Positions 20,699 to 30,557 are shown, counted from the stretch's first letter. The stretch is 64,000 nt of DNA from Paracoccus ravus (GCF_004522175.1 NZ_SDEB01000013.1:1-64000), one strand, 5' to 3'. The notes: generated from the letters alone by a model not told the origin. A program made the numbers and translations.

Positions 20699-22549
20699 AT
20701 GCTGACCGAGGATCTGACCCGATCCGGGCTGAATCTGATTGCGCAGGCGATCTCGATCTTTGACGCCGATCTGCGCCTTGCGGTCTGCAACCGGCCCTAT
20801 CAGGCGATGTTCGATCTGCCAGATGCGCTGACCGAGACCGGCGCACGCTTCGAGGACACCATCCGCCACCTTGTCCTGCGTGGCGAATATGGCCCGCAGG
20901 ACGATCCCGAGACCGCCATCCGTGAGCGCGTGGCGCAGGCCCGGACCTTTCAGCCCCATTACATGGAGCGTTTGCGCGCCGATGGCCGCTGGATTTCGGT
21001 CGAAGGCGCACCCTTGTCGCAAGGCGGCTGGATCGCGGTCTATACCGATATCAGCCAGATCAAGCGGCAAGAGGAATTGCTGCGCGCCCGCTCCGAGGAG
21101 TTGTCTGAACTGGTTCTGGCCCATGCCGAGCGGCTTTCCGAGGCGAACCGCGCCTTGGCCGCCACCAATGCCGCGCTGGAAGAGGCCCGCCGCATCGCCA
21201 CCGAATCCGAATCGCGTACCCGCCAAGTGACCGCGATGGTCCCGGCCCATATCGCCCATATGGATCGCGACTATTGCTACAGTTTCTCGAACAACCAGAT
21301 CTCGGCGATCTTTCCGGGCGCGGGGGCCTCGATCCTTGGCCGCAGCGGCGAGGATGTGCTGGGCGCGGAAACCTTTGCCCGCATCCGGCCCCATATGGAC
21401 CGCGCCATTTCCGGTCAGCCGCAGGTCTTCGAAATCAGCCACCCTCCCTCGGGTCGGCGCATCCGCATTGCCCTGACCCCCGACCAGTCGGGGCGCGGGG
21501 CCTATATCCTTTCGACCGATGTCACCGCCGAGGTGCAATCGCGCGAGGCTTTGGCCCATGCCGCCAAGCGCGCGATTGCCGCGCAGGTCACCTCCGGCAT
21601 GGCGCATGATTTCGGCAACCTGCTGACCATCATCCTTGGCCTGCAATCGCGTCTGGCACGGGCCGATCTGGCCCCGCCGCAGGCCGAGGATGTGCAGGCG
21701 ACGTTGGCCGCAGCAAAGCGCGGCGTGACGCTGCTTGACGGCATCTCCGCGCTGACCGGCGCGCGAGACCACCGCCCGCAACCCGTCGACCTGCGGGAAT
21801 TGCTGGGGGACTTGGCCGCCATGACGCGCCCGACCCTAGGCCCGGATATCCGCCTGACCATCGCCGAGGATATCCCCGAGGGGCGGCTGATGCTTGATCC
21901 CGGGGCTTTGCAGGACGCGCTTTTGAACCTGATCCTGAATGCCCGCGACGCCCTGCAGGGGCGCGGCGAGATTCACGTCACGGCCCGCGCGGCGGGACGC
22001 TGGCTGGAACTTTGCATCACCGATAGCGGCCCCGGCTTTTCACCCGAGGCCCTCAAACGCGGGACCGAGCCTTTCTTTACGACCAAGGGTGGGCAAGGCT
22101 CGGGGCTGGGCCTGTCGATGGTCTATGACCAGATCAAGCTGGCGGGCGGAACGATGCGGCTTGCCAATAAAGGCGGGGCCGAGGTCACCATCCGCCTGCC
22201 GTGGCGGGACGCGACGCCGCTTCTGGTGCTTTTGGCCGAGGACGATCCCAATATCCGTGCTGCCACCCGCGAGATGCTGCTGGCGCAAGGCCATGCCGTG
22301 ATCGAGGCCGAGAACCTCGCCGAGGCGAAGCGCCTTGCCGATCTGCCCGGCCTGTCGCTGATCCTGTCGGATTTGCAATTGGGCGACGGCTCGGGGGCGG
22401 AATTGGCGGATGCGCCCCTGCCATTGGTGCTGATGACCGCCCTACCCCCGGACGCGGCCCAACGCAGCGCATTGACCGTTCCGGTCTTGACCAAACCGTT
22501 CGACGAGGCCGAACTGGCCATGGCCCTGATGAAGGTGACGGATGACTGA
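20699..22549 (+). CDS. Hybrid sensor histidine kinase (PAS, kinase, receiver)
   Basis: The 616-residue cytoplasmic kinase has no membrane segment. PAS-like domains occupy residues about 10-115 (LIAQAISIFDADLRLAVCN) and 185-285. A coiled coil lies between them. The phosphoacceptor box is VTSGMAHDFGNLL, the ATPase boxes are LILNARDAL, DSGPGF and GSGLGLSMV, and a receiver domain (LLAEDDPN, LILSDLQLGDG) ends the protein. AGGGGGGA precedes the ATG at 20699. It is divergent from the importer operon and overlaps the response regulator by eight bases, suggesting local control. Confidence 0.9.
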   Translation: MLTEDLTRSGLNLIAQAISIFDADLRLAVCNRPYQAMFDLPDALTETGARFEDTIRHLVLRGEYGPQDDPETAIRERVAQARTFQPHYMERLRADGRWISVEGAPLSQGGWIAVYTDISQIKRQEELLRARSEELSELVLAHAERLSEANRALAATNAALEEARRIATESESRTRQVTAMVPAHIAHMDRDYCYSFSNNQISAIFPGAGASILGRSGEDVLGAETFARIRPHMDRAISGQPQVFEISHPPSGRRIRIALTPDQSGRGAYILSTDVTAEVQSREALAHAAKRAIAAQVTSGMAHDFGNLLTIILGLQSRLARADLAPPQAEDVQATLAAAKRGVTLLDGISALTGARDHRPQPVDLRELLGDLAAMTRPTLGPDIRLTIAEDIPEGRLMLDPGALQDALLNLILNARDALQGRGEIHVTARAAGRWLELCITDSGPGFSPEALKRGTEPFFTTKGGQGSGLGLSMVYDQIKLAGGTMRLANKGGAEVTIRLPWRDATPLLVLLAEDDPNIRAATREMLLAQGHAVIEAENLAEAKRLADLPGLSLILSDLQLGDGSGAELADAPLPLVLMTALPPDAAQRSALTVPVLTKPFDEAELAMALMKVTDD

Positions 22550-23243
22550 CGCGCCCCTGATCGCAATTCTCGACGACGAGCCCGAGATTCGTCGCCTGCT
22601 GGCCTCGGCGCTGGAAGAGGCCGGGTTCCGCACGCAATGCTTTGCCCGCGCCACCGAATTCGAGGCCGCCTTGCGCCGCATCCAGCCCGATGCCTGCCTG
22701 ATCGATCTGGGTCTGCCTGATCGCGATGGGCTGGCGCTGGTCCATCGCCTTGCGTGCGAAACCGGGGCCGCGATCATCATCATCTCCGGTCGCGCGCAGG
22801 TGCAGGACCGGGTGACCGGCCTCGAACTGGGCGCGGATGACTATATCATCAAGCCCTTCGAGCCCGCCGAGGTCGTGGCCCGCATCCGCGCCCGGTTGCG
22901 CAAACCTGCGCGAGAGGCGGCGGGCGAGCGCAAGCTGATCCGCTTTGCCGGATGGACCGTCGATTTCGAGCGCTACGCCCTGACCTCGCCCGAGGGTGAG
23001 GAAAACCCGATCAGCCATGCCGAGGCCGAGGTCTTGCGTCTTTTCCTCGACAATCCGCGCCGCCTGATCTCGCGGGCGCAGATGCTGGAAAGCCTTGGCG
23101 GCTCTGCCGGGGACAGCTTCGACCGGGCGATGGATGTGCGCATCTCGCGGCTACGGACCAAGCTTGGCGAGGACCCGAAAAGCCCACGTCTGATCAAGAC
23201 GATCTATGGCGCGGGCTATATCTTCCTGGCCGAGCCGGCCTGA
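22542..23243 (+). CDS. OmpR-family response regulator
   Basis: The 233-residue protein has an N-terminal receiver (LDDEPEIRR, phospho-Asp in [12 protein letters not shown], conserved Lys in IIKPFEP). Its C-terminal winged helix has [21 protein letters not shown] and the terminal [10 protein letters not shown]. It presumably receives phosphate from the preceding hybrid kinase, since the genes overlap (ATGACTGA). The divergent importer/acyl-CoA ligase operon is the nearest plausible target. Confidence 0.92.
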   Translation: MTDAPLIAILDDEPEIRRLLASALEEAGFRTQCFARATEFEAALRRIQPDACLIDLGLPDRDGLALVHRLACETGAAIIIISGRAQVQDRVTGLELGADDYIIKPFEPAEVVARIRARLRKPAREAAGERKLIRFAGWTVDFERYALTSPEGEENPISHAEAEVLRLFLDNPRRLISRAQMLESLGGSAGDSFDRAMDVRISRLRTKLGEDPKSPRLIKTIYGAGYIFLAEPA

Positions 23244-23304
23244 TCGCGCTTGCGACCCGGTCAGCCGCGACTATCCTGCGCCGCAAACGATCCCCGAGGA
23301 CCTC

Positions 23305-23745
23305 ATGCCCACCGTCTATATCCTGAACGGCCCGAACCTGAATCTGCTCGGCCAACGCCAGCCGGAAATCTATGGCAGCACCACTTTGGCCGATGTCGAG
23401 CAATCCTGCACCACCTTGGGCAAGGAACTGGGCCTCGAAGTCCGCTTCTTCCAGTCGAACCACGAGGGCGTCATTGTCGATACGATCCATGAGGCGCGCC
23501 ACAAAGCCGATGCCATCGTCATCAACCCGGCGGCACTGACCCATACGTCGGTCGCGATTCTCGATGCGCTGAACACCTTCGACGCCCCGGTGATCGAGGT
23601 CCATATCTCGAATATCCACAAGCGCGAGAGCTTCCGCCATCACTCCTACGTCAGCCTGCGCGCCGAGGGCGTGATCGCGGGCCTTGGAATCAACGGCTAT
23701 CTGCTGGCGCTGCGACATCTTGCGCCGCTTCTGCGCGGTGTCTGA
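23305..23745 (+). CDS. aroQ: 3-dehydroquinate dehydratase, type II
   Basis: This 146-residue enzyme dehydrates 3-dehydroquinate to 3-dehydroshikimate in the shikimate pathway as a dodecamer. Type II hallmarks are [20 protein letters not shown] with the catalytic loop Arg/Tyr, [19 protein letters not shown] and VEVHISN-like [17 protein letters not shown]. The ATG at 23305 follows GAGG. A longer frame from 23206 overlaps the response-regulator gene and has no homology. Confidence 0.96.
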   Translation: MPTVYILNGPNLNLLGQRQPEIYGSTTLADVEQSCTTLGKELGLEVRFFQSNHEGVIVDTIHEARHKADAIVINPAALTHTSVAILDALNTFDAPVIEVHISNIHKRESFRHHSYVSLRAEGVIAGLGINGYLLALRHLAPLLRGV

Positions 23746-23757
23746 ACCGGGACAAGG

Positions 23758-23790
23758 ATGCGCCCGCCCTTGCGGGGGCGGGCGCATTTC
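23758..23790 (+). terminator. Terminator of aroQ
   Basis: An 11-bp perfect stem (ATGCGCCCGCC at 23758-23768 with GGCGGGCGCAT at 23777-23787) with an 8-base loop lies 13 bases after the aroQ stop. TTCTC follows. Confidence 0.75.
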
Positions 23791-24028
23791 TCATGCCAGC
23801 ATAGGGAATTGAAATAGCTGCCTTAAATATTTCCAACAATCTGCATCGCCAAGCTGCCATCGGCGAAGTTGAAATGCCTTCCTGTCGAAATTCGGGGCCC
23901 AGGGGAGGGAGGGAAGCGGGGGAATATGTTCCGCGTTTCGACAATCCGAATATGCACCAGGCTATGTGATGGACTTGTGATAAATCCGTGAAAACCGCAG
24001 GGTGAAATGCCAAAAAAACGCCCCGGTT

Positions 24029-24655
24029 CTAGAAAAACTCGCGGTTCAGCAAGTCGCGGCGCAAGTTTTCGGCGTTGGTGAAGCGAATCGCATCCAGCCC
24101 GACGAATCGGGCACCTTCGACATTGGCGGGACTGTCGTCAATGAACAGGCATTGCGCCGGGTCCAAAGAGTTCCGTTCCAGAAGATGACGATAGATTTCG
24201 GGGCTGGGCTTCAGCATGCCGACCTCTCCGGAAACGACCACGTCGCGGAAAACCTCTGTCAGGCGCGGCCAGACCGTCAGGGCATGGGGCCAGGTTTCGG
24301 CCGCCCAGTTGGTGAGCGCGTAAAGCGGCACGTCGCGCGCGCGCAGATCCTCAAGGATTTCCCAGCTTCCCGGGACGGGCTTTTCGATCGTGACGGGAAA
24401 CGCGTGAAGATAGCCTTCGAGATGGCGCGCCTTGTCTCCATGTTCGGCCCTGGCCGCAGCCAACCCCTCCGAAAAGCTGCGCCCGCCGTCCTGATGCCTG
24501 TTCCAAGTGAGAAAGTCGATCTCGCGAAGCCAGTCCTCGGCCGCTTCGCGTGTCGTGAAAACATCGGCAAAGGCCAGCGCCGGATCCCAATCGATCAGAA
24601 CCGCGCCCAGATCGAAGATCACGCTTTGCTTCGTCACATTCATCTCCTCGCTCAT
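24029..24655 (-). CDS. HAD-superfamily hydrolase (subfamily IA)
   Basis: The 208-residue cytoplasmic protein has HAD motif I in the variant form VIFDLGAVLIDWD (nucleophile Asp; Gly in place of the second Asp), motif II LYALTNWA, motif III Lys in GMLKPSPEIY and motif IV CLFIDDSPANVEGA. It is probably a phosphatase or dehalogenase-like enzyme of unknown substrate. Start choice is uncertain: ATG at 24655 or at 24643, the latter with GAGGAG directly adjoining. The terminator of the upstream gene overlaps its leader. Confidence 0.85.
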   Translation of the reverse strand: MSEEMNVTKQSVIFDLGAVLIDWDPALAFADVFTTREAAEDWLREIDFLTWNRHQDGGRSFSEGLAAARAEHGDKARHLEGYLHAFPVTIEKPVPGSWEILEDLRARDVPLYALTNWAAETWPHALTVWPRLTEVFRDVVVSGEVGMLKPSPEIYRHLLERNSLDPAQCLFIDDSPANVEGARFVGLDAIRFTNAENLRRDLLNREFF

Positions 24656-24687
24656 CGGAATGCCCGGATTTGGGTCCGGACATGAAA

Positions 24688-24713
24688 ATGCCACGGAGAA
24701 ACCTCCGTGGCAT
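24688..24713 (-). terminator. Terminator of the aldehyde dehydrogenase gene
   Basis: An 11-bp perfect stem (ATGCCACGGAG at 24688-24698 with CTCCGTGGCAT at 24703-24713) with a 4-base loop lies 23 bases past the dehydrogenase stop. On the minus strand it is followed by TTTTC. Confidence 0.85.
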
Positions 24714-24736
24714 GACATTTCACGCAGCCTTGCGGA

Positions 24737-26254
24737 TCAGCCGCGCAGATCTTCCGGCAGCAGTTCTTCCGGGAAGTTCTGGTAGCTGACGGGACGCAGG
24801 AAGCGACGGATCGACAGCGTGCCGACCGAGGTCGCGCCGAAATTGGTCGAGGCCGGGTAAGGCCCGCCATGCACCATCGAATCGACCACTTCCACGCCGG
24901 TCGGGAAGCCGTTGACCAGCACGCGGCCAGCCTTGCGCTCGAGGATCGGGCGCAGCTTCTGGGCGTCGGCGAGGTCGGCGGAATCCATGTGGATCGTGGT
25001 GGTCAACTGACCCTCGAAGCCCTTGGCCAGCGTGACCATCTCGTCGACCGATTTCACGCGGACGATCAGGCCGAGCGGGCCGAAGACTTCCTCACCCAGC
25101 GCGTGGTCCTGCAGATAGGCCTCGGCGGTGGTCTCGTAGAGGTTCGGGTTGGCGACGCGGTCGGCCGACTCGGTCTGGTAGACCGGGTTGACGGAATTGC
25201 GGCTCTCGAAGCGCTCCTTGCCATCGCGATAGGCTTTCGCGATGCCGTCGGTCAGCATGGTCTGCGGGCCGACTTTTTCCAGACCAGCCTTGGCGGCGGC
25301 GGTGAAGCGGTCGGCTTCCGGCCCGTCGATCGCGACGGCGATGCCCGGATTGGTGCAGAACTGGCCTGCGCCCATGGTCAGCGACCCGGCCCAGCCGGCG
25401 CCCAGCTCTTCGGCGCGGGCCGACATGGCTTCCGGCAGCAGGAACATCGGGTTGACCGAGCCCAGCTCGCCAAAGAAGGGGATCGGCTCGGGGCGCTGCG
25501 CGCACAGATCGAACAGCGCGCGGCCACCGGCCAGCGAGCCGGTGAAGCCCACGGCCTTGATGCGCGGATGCTGCACGAGCGCGGTGCCGACATCGCGGCG
25601 GCCGCCCTGGATCAGGCTGAAAACGCCCGGATGCAGGTTGCATTTGGCGATCGCGGCGGCGACGGCCTCGGCGACGATCTCGCCGGTGCCGGGATGGGCC
25701 GAATGGCCTTTCACGACGACCGGGCAGCCAGCGGCCAGCGCGGCGGCGGTGTCACCACCGGCGGTCGAGAAGGCCAGCGGGAAGTTCGAGGCGCCGAAGA
25801 CCGCGACCGGGCCGATGGGACGCTCGACCAAGCGGATTTCGGGACGCGCGGCGGGCTTGCGATCCGGCAGGGCGGCATCGAAGCGGCGGTCGAGATAGTC
25901 ACCCTTGCGGATATGTTCCGCGAAGAGGCGCAGCTGGCCGGTGGTGCGGCCGCGCTCGCCCTGCAGGCGGGCTTCCGGCAGGCCGGTCTCCTGGCTGCCG
26001 ATCTGGGTGATGGCCTCGGCGCGGGCCTCGATCTCGTCGGCGATGGCGTCAAGGAAGGCCGCACGCTCGTCGCGCGAGGAATAGCCATAGCTCCAGAACG
26101 CGTCTTCGGCGGCTTCGCAGGCGCGGTTCACCAGCTCGACGGTCCCAACGCTGAACGGATGCGCCGGGCCGGTCGCCGGTTCGGACTGGAAGGTCTGCTC
26201 GGTCGCGACCCATTCGCCAGCGATCAGATGTTTGCCATGAGGGGTGAAGGTCAT
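24737..26254 (-). CDS. Aldehyde dehydrogenase, alpha-ketoglutarate semialdehyde dehydrogenase type
   Basis: The 505-residue NAD(P)-dependent dehydrogenase has catalytic Cys in GAGQFCTNPG, general base Glu in FFGELGSVNP and the coenzyme segment PVAVFGASNFPLAFSTAGGD. The last is typical of 2,5-dioxovalerate (alpha-ketoglutarate semialdehyde) dehydrogenases. These end the non-phosphorylative degradation of pentoses, sugar acids or hydroxyproline by making 2-oxoglutarate. No upstream pathway gene is nearby, so the parent substrate is unknown. GGAGG precedes the ATG at 26254. Confidence 0.88.
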   Translation of the reverse strand: MTFTPHGKHLIAGEWVATEQTFQSEPATGPAHPFSVGTVELVNRACEAAEDAFWSYGYSSRDERAAFLDAIADEIEARAEAITQIGSQETGLPEARLQGERGRTTGQLRLFAEHIRKGDYLDRRFDAALPDRKPAARPEIRLVERPIGPVAVFGASNFPLAFSTAGGDTAAALAAGCPVVVKGHSAHPGTGEIVAEAVAAAIAKCNLHPGVFSLIQGGRRDVGTALVQHPRIKAVGFTGSLAGGRALFDLCAQRPEPIPFFGELGSVNPMFLLPEAMSARAEELGAGWAGSLTMGAGQFCTNPGIAVAIDGPEADRFTAAAKAGLEKVGPQTMLTDGIAKAYRDGKERFESRNSVNPVYQTESADRVANPNLYETTAEAYLQDHALGEEVFGPLGLIVRVKSVDEMVTLAKGFEGQLTTTIHMDSADLADAQKLRPILERKAGRVLVNGFPTGVEVVDSMVHGGPYPASTNFGATSVGTLSIRRFLRPVSYQNFPEELLPEDLRG

Positions 26255-26383
26255 TGGGGAGGTCCTCCGGGTTGGTCGGGCTCTAGTTGGCATCTTGGTA
26301 TACCAGTTGCAAGGCGCAGTGGGGAAATCTGCCTTCTTCCCGGTATTTTCGCGTGCTAAAGGTCTGATAGAACGAGCTATGGG

Positions 26384-27556
26384 ATGACTATGAAGATCAC
26401 GGTTGCAGGGCTTGGCTATGTCGGCATGTCCATCGCGGTGCTATTGGCACAGCACAATTCAGTTCTTGCGCTTGATGTGAACGCATCTCGTGTCGATCAG
26501 GTGAATGCACGGCGCTCACCCATCGAGGACGCCGAAATTTCGGCATGGCTCGCCGAGAAGGAGTTGAACCTGACGGCCACGACAAATGCCGTCGCGGCCA
26601 TGGAAGGCGCCCGTTTCGTCATCATCGCCACGCCCACGAATTACGACTCGCGGACGAACCATTTCGATACATCCAGCGTCGAAACCGTGATCGACCTCGC
26701 ACGCACACACGCCCCCGAGGCCGTGATCGTGGTGAAATCGACCGTGCCCGTCGGTTTCATCGACGAAATGCGCGAGCGGTTCGGCTATGATGGGATCATG
26801 TTTTCGCCCGAATTCCTGCGCGAGGGGAAAGCGCTTCACGACAACCTCTACCCGTCCCGCATCGTCGTCGGCGACCATAGCCCGGCAGCACATGAGATCG
26901 CCAATCTGCTCGCCGAAGGCGCGATCCGCAAGGACATGCCGATCCTTTTCACCGGCACGGTCGAGGCCGAGGCGATCAAGCTCTTCTCGAACACCTATCT
27001 CGCGCTGCGGGTGGCCTATTTCAACGAGCTCGACAGCTATGCCGTCTCGCGCGGGCTCAACACGCGCGAGATCATCGAAGGGGTCGGCCTCGATCCGCGG
27101 ATCGGCGACCATTACAACAACCCGAGCTTCGGCTATGGCGGCTATTGCCTGCCCAAGGACACCAAGCAGCTTCTGGCGAATTACGACCAGGTGCCGCAGC
27201 AATTGATCGCCGCCGTGGTGGAATCGAACCGCACCCGCAAGGATTTCATCGCCGACCAGATCATTGCGCGAAAACCGAAGCTGGTGGGAGTCTATCGCCT
27301 GGTGATGAAGGCGGGCTCGGACAATTTCCGCGACAGCTCGATTCAGGGCATCATGAAGCGGATCAAGGCCAAGGGTATCCCCTGCATCGTCTATGAGCCC
27401 GTCCTGAATGACGCGCATTTCTATCACAGCCCGGTGGTGAACGATCTATCCGAGTTCAAGGACAAGGCCGATCTGATCATCACCAACCGTCTTGCGCCTG
27501 AGCTTGAGGATGTCGAGGATAAGGTCTTTACCCGCGACCTTTACGGAATCGACTGA
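26384..27556 (+). CDS. ugd: UDP-glucose/nucleotide-sugar 6-dehydrogenase
   Basis: The 390-residue enzyme oxidises UDP-glucose to UDP-glucuronate with two NAD. It shows the N-terminal Rossmann motif [27 protein letters not shown], and the catalytic Cys in [14 protein letters not shown]. The C-terminal domain ends in [11 protein letters not shown]. The stop overlaps the start of the epimerase gene (TGATG), so the two form a two-gene unit for acidic surface sugars. Two ATGs six bases apart are possible starts. Confidence 0.93.
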   Translation: MTMKITVAGLGYVGMSIAVLLAQHNSVLALDVNASRVDQVNARRSPIEDAEISAWLAEKELNLTATTNAVAAMEGARFVIIATPTNYDSRTNHFDTSSVETVIDLARTHAPEAVIVVKSTVPVGFIDEMRERFGYDGIMFSPEFLREGKALHDNLYPSRIVVGDHSPAAHEIANLLAEGAIRKDMPILFTGTVEAEAIKLFSNTYLALRVAYFNELDSYAVSRGLNTREIIEGVGLDPRIGDHYNNPSFGYGGYCLPKDTKQLLANYDQVPQQLIAAVVESNRTRKDFIADQIIARKPKLVGVYRLVMKAGSDNFRDSSIQGIMKRIKAKGIPCIVYEPVLNDAHFYHSPVVNDLSEFKDKADLIITNRLAPELEDVEDKVFTRDLYGID

Positions 27557-28551
27557 TGCGCGTCTTTGTCACCGGATCAGCGGGCTTCATCGGCTACCAC
27601 CTCTGCGAGCATCTGCTGGCAGAGGGGGCCGAAGTCATCGGTCTGGACGCGCATGACGATTATTACGACCCGGCGCTGAAAGAGGCCCGCGAGGTGCGGC
27701 TGCGGGCGAGTCCCCGCTTCACCGCGATCCGCGCGCGCCTCGAGGCGCCCGAAGTGCTGGCCGATCTCTTCGGCCGGCATCGCCCGGACATGGTCGTGCA
27801 TCTCGCCGCGCAGGCGGGCGTGCGCCATTCCATCGACAATCCTCGCGCCTATCTGCAGTCGAACATCATCGGCACGTTCGAGCTTCTGGAAGCCGCCCGC
27901 GCCCATCCGCCGAAGCATCTGCTGCTGGCCTCGACCAGTTCGGTCTATGGCGCGAACAAGGACATGCCCTATCGCGAGACCGACAAGGTAGATGCGCAGA
28001 TGTCCTTCTATGCCGCCTCGAAGAAATCCACCGAGGCCATCGCCCACAGCTATGCCCATCTCTTCGGCCTGCCGGTGACGATGTTCCGCTTCTTCACGGT
28101 CTATGGCCCCTGGGGACGCCCCGACATGGCGCCCTGGCTCTTCACCAGCGCGATCCTCGCCGGCCAGCCGATCAAGGTCTTCAACCACGGCGACATGCGG
28201 CGGGACTTCACCTATGTCACCGATCTCGTGCGGGCGATCCGGCTGCTGATGGATGCGGTGCCGGGCGACACCCCGACCGGCCCCGAGGACAGCCTGTCCC
28301 CGGTCGCGCCGCATCGCGTGGTCAATATCGGCAATGGCGCGCCCGTCGAGCTCGGAGATTTCATCGCCGCGATCGAGGCCGCGACCGGCCGCGAGGCGAT
28401 CCGCAACATGCTGCCGATGCAGCCCGGCGACGTGCCCGCGACCTGGGCCGATACCACGCTCTTGCGCCGCCTGACTGGCTATACGCCGCAGACGCAGGTG
28501 CAGGACGGCGTCGCCGCTTATGTGGACTGGTTTCGCAGCTATTACGGATGA
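27556..28551 (+). CDS. NAD-dependent epimerase, UDP-glucuronate 4-epimerase type
   Basis: The 331-residue short-chain dehydrogenase-fold enzyme has FVTGSAGFIGYHL, the catalytic Ser in LLASTSSVYGANKDMPY, and Tyr/Lys in FYAASKKSTEAIAHSYAHLF. The extended family with MTVYGPWGRPDMA-like sequence (FFTVYGPWGRPDMAPW) matches UDP-glucuronate 4-epimerases giving UDP-galacturonate. Coupling to ugd supports that substrate. No glycosyltransferase is adjacent, so the end polysaccharide is not evident. Confidence 0.88.
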   Translation: MRVFVTGSAGFIGYHLCEHLLAEGAEVIGLDAHDDYYDPALKEAREVRLRASPRFTAIRARLEAPEVLADLFGRHRPDMVVHLAAQAGVRHSIDNPRAYLQSNIIGTFELLEAARAHPPKHLLLASTSSVYGANKDMPYRETDKVDAQMSFYAASKKSTEAIAHSYAHLFGLPVTMFRFFTVYGPWGRPDMAPWLFTSAILAGQPIKVFNHGDMRRDFTYVTDLVRAIRLLMDAVPGDTPTGPEDSLSPVAPHRVVNIGNGAPVELGDFIAAIEAATGREAIRNMLPMQPGDVPATWADTTLLRRLTGYTPQTQVQDGVAAYVDWFRSYYG

Positions 28552-28600
28552 CCCTTGCAGCGCGCGGGTTTCGGCCCTAGCCTGTCGTCACAATTTCTAC

Positions 28601-28690
28601 ACTTGGGGAGCCCCGTAACGGGGCTGAGAGGTGCCGGGCACCGACCCATCGAACCTGATCCGGGTCATGCCGGCGTAGGGAAGGGTAGAG
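28601..28690 (+). promoter_or_regulatory. TPP riboswitch (THI box)
   Basis: The conserved thiamin-box core is present: GGGGAGCCCC and GGGGCTGAGAG around 28605-28630, the ACCCATCGAACCTGATC block near 28642-28659, and a closing CCGGCGTAGGGAAG. It precedes thiD by 78 bases on the same strand. TPP binding would lower expression of the whole thi operon, by translation or transcription control. Confidence 0.95.
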
Positions 28691-28767
28691 CGCCTCGGCC
28701 GGATCCTCCGGTCCTGCGCGTGCATATCCCCCTAACCGCCTGACCCGCTGACGACGAAAGGCGGGCC

Positions 28768-29583
28768 ATGACTCATCCCATCGCCCTGACCATTGCCGGC
28801 TCGGATAGCGGCGGCGGGGCAGGCATCCAGGCGGATCTGAAGAGCTTCTCGGCGCTTGGCGTCTATGGGGCCTCGGTGATCACCGCGATCACCGCGCAGA
28901 ACACCCGCACGGTGGCTGCGGTCGAGCCGGTCAGCCCCGCAATGGTGGCGGCCCAGATCGACGCGGTCTTTGGCGATCTGGACATCCGCGCGGTCAAGAT
29001 CGGCATGGTCGGCGGCCCCGAACGCATCGCCGCCGTCGCCGAACGGCTCAGGACCTTTCAGGAGGCCGCGCCCTTTCCCATCGTTCTCGATCCGGTGATG
29101 GTGGCGAAATCGGGGGATGCGCTGCTGGCGGATGAGGCTGTCGCGGCGCTGCGCGAGCGGCTAATCCCGATGGCCACCGTCCTGACCCCGAACCTGCCCG
29201 AAGCGGCGCGGCTTCTGGACCTTGCCCCCGCCGCCTCGCCCGACGAGATGCGCGCACAGGGTCAGGCCCTCTATGCGCTTGGTGCCGGCCATGTGCTGAT
29301 GAAGGGCGGCCATGCCGAGGGCGAAATCTGCACTGACCTGCTGATCGGCCCCGAGCCGCTGTCGCTTTCCGCGCCGCGGCAGGTGACGCGCAATACCCAT
29401 GGCACGGGCTGCTCGCTTTCCTCGGCCATCGCGGCGGGGCTGGCGCAGGGCATGAGTGTGCCCGATGCCGTCAGCCTTGCCCATGACTGGCTTCAGGGCG
29501 CAATTGCCGGTGCCGACGATCTTTCGGTCGGGCTGGGCCATGGTCCGGTCAACCATTTCCACGCGCTTTGGGGGCGGACATGA
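28768..29583 (+). CDS. thiD: Hydroxymethylpyrimidine/phosphomethylpyrimidine kinase
   Basis: ThiD (271 residues) phosphorylates HMP and HMP-P to HMP-PP, the pyrimidine half of thiamin. The ribokinase fold shows IAGSDSGGGAGIQADLK at the N-terminus, VLDPVMVAKSGDALL in the middle, and the anion-hole motif NTHGTGCSLSSAIAAG. It is the first gene after the TPP riboswitch, and its stop overlaps the thiO start by four bases. Confidence 0.97.
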   Translation: MTHPIALTIAGSDSGGGAGIQADLKSFSALGVYGASVITAITAQNTRTVAAVEPVSPAMVAAQIDAVFGDLDIRAVKIGMVGGPERIAAVAERLRTFQEAAPFPIVLDPVMVAKSGDALLADEAVAALRERLIPMATVLTPNLPEAARLLDLAPAASPDEMRAQGQALYALGAGHVLMKGGHAEGEICTDLLIGPEPLSLSAPRQVTRNTHGTGCSLSSAIAAGLAQGMSVPDAVSLAHDWLQGAIAGADDLSVGLGHGPVNHFHALWGRT

Positions 29584-30557
29584 GCGAAGTCAGCATCCTT
29601 GGCGCAGGTGTCATGGGCCTGACCATCGCGACCGAACTTGCCGCGCGCGGGTTGAAACCGCGCCTGATCGACCCTGCCGGAAAGCCCGGCGCGCATGCCT
29701 GTAGTTGGCGCGCAGGCGGCATGCTCGCCCCATGGTGCGAGGCCGAAAGCGCCGAGCCGGTCGTCGTCCGTCTTGGCATCGACGCCGCCGATTGGTGGCA
29801 GCGGAACGGGGCCGAAGTCACCCATCGCGGCACGCTGGTCCTTGCCCCCTCGCGCGACCGGGTCGATCTCGACCGCTTCGCCCGCATGACCAAGGAACAC
29901 CGCCTTGTCTCGGGCGAGGACATCTCTGCGCTGGAGCCCGAGCTTCAGGGCCGCTTCCAGCGCGGGCTGTTCTTTGAACGCGAATCCCATCTCAATCCCC
30001 GCGCCGCGCTGCAGACCCTGCGCGACCGGCTGGCCGAACGGGGCATCGGGATCGAGACCGAAGGCACACCCTCGGGCCTCACGGTCGATGCGCGCGGGCT
30101 TTCCGCCAAGGACGAGCTTTCCGACCTGCGCGGCGTGCGCGGCGAGATGCTGGTCCTGCGCTGCCCCGAGGTGACGCTGACCCGCACGGTGCGGATGCTG
30201 CATCCGCGCATTCCCCTCTACATCGTGCCGCGCGGCGAAGGGATCTACATGATCGGCGCGACGATGCTGGAAACCGGCGGCAAATACCGCGTCACGGCTC
30301 GATCCGCCGTCGAGATGCTCAGCGCCGCCTATACGCTGCATCCGGGCTTTGCCGAGGCCGAGATCCTCGAGCTTGGCGCGGATGCCCGCCCCGCCTTCCC
30401 CGATAACCTGCCGCGCCTGCGCCGCCGGGGGAACACGCTTTACGCAAACGGCCTCTACCGCCACGGCTATCTTCTGTCCCCCGCCGTGGCCCGCATGGCC
30501 GCCGATTACATCACCAACGGAACACGACCGGAGTTCATGGATGAAGATCACACTTAA
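29580..30557 (+). CDS. thiO: Glycine oxidase ThiO
   Basis: The 325-residue FAD enzyme oxidises glycine to iminoacetate for thiazole synthesis by ThiG. The N-terminal dinucleotide-binding motif is SILGAGVMGLTIATELAARG. The substrate-domain segments YIVPRGEGIYMIGATMLETG and the C-terminal YANGLYRHGYLLSPAVARM are typical of ThiO. The start at 29580 overlaps thiD by ATGA; the 3' end overlaps thiS by 17 bases in another frame. Use of ThiO rather than ThiH indicates an oxygen-dependent route. Confidence 0.94.
   Translation: MSEVSILGAGVMGLTIATELAARGLKPRLIDPAGKPGAHACSWRAGGMLAPWCEAESAEPVVVRLGIDAADWWQRNGAEVTHRGTLVLAPSRDRVDLDRFARMTKEHRLVSGEDISALEPELQGRFQRGLFFERESHLNPRAALQTLRDRLAERGIGIETEGTPSGLTVDARGLSAKDELSDLRGVRGEMLVLRCPEVTLTRTVRMLHPRIPLYIVPRGEGIYMIGATMLETGGKYRVTARSAVEMLSAAYTLHPGFAEAEILELGADARPAFPDNLPRLRRRGNTLYANGLYRHGYLLSPAVARMAADYITNGTRPEFMDEDHT

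Noticed and set aside
24869..26359. 496-codon plus-strand frame over the aldehyde dehydrogenase
   Set aside because: Antisense shadow of a gene with clear catalytic residues.
28555..28743. 62-codon open frame after the epimerase gene
   Set aside because: It reads through the TPP riboswitch, whose RNA signature fully explains this sequence.
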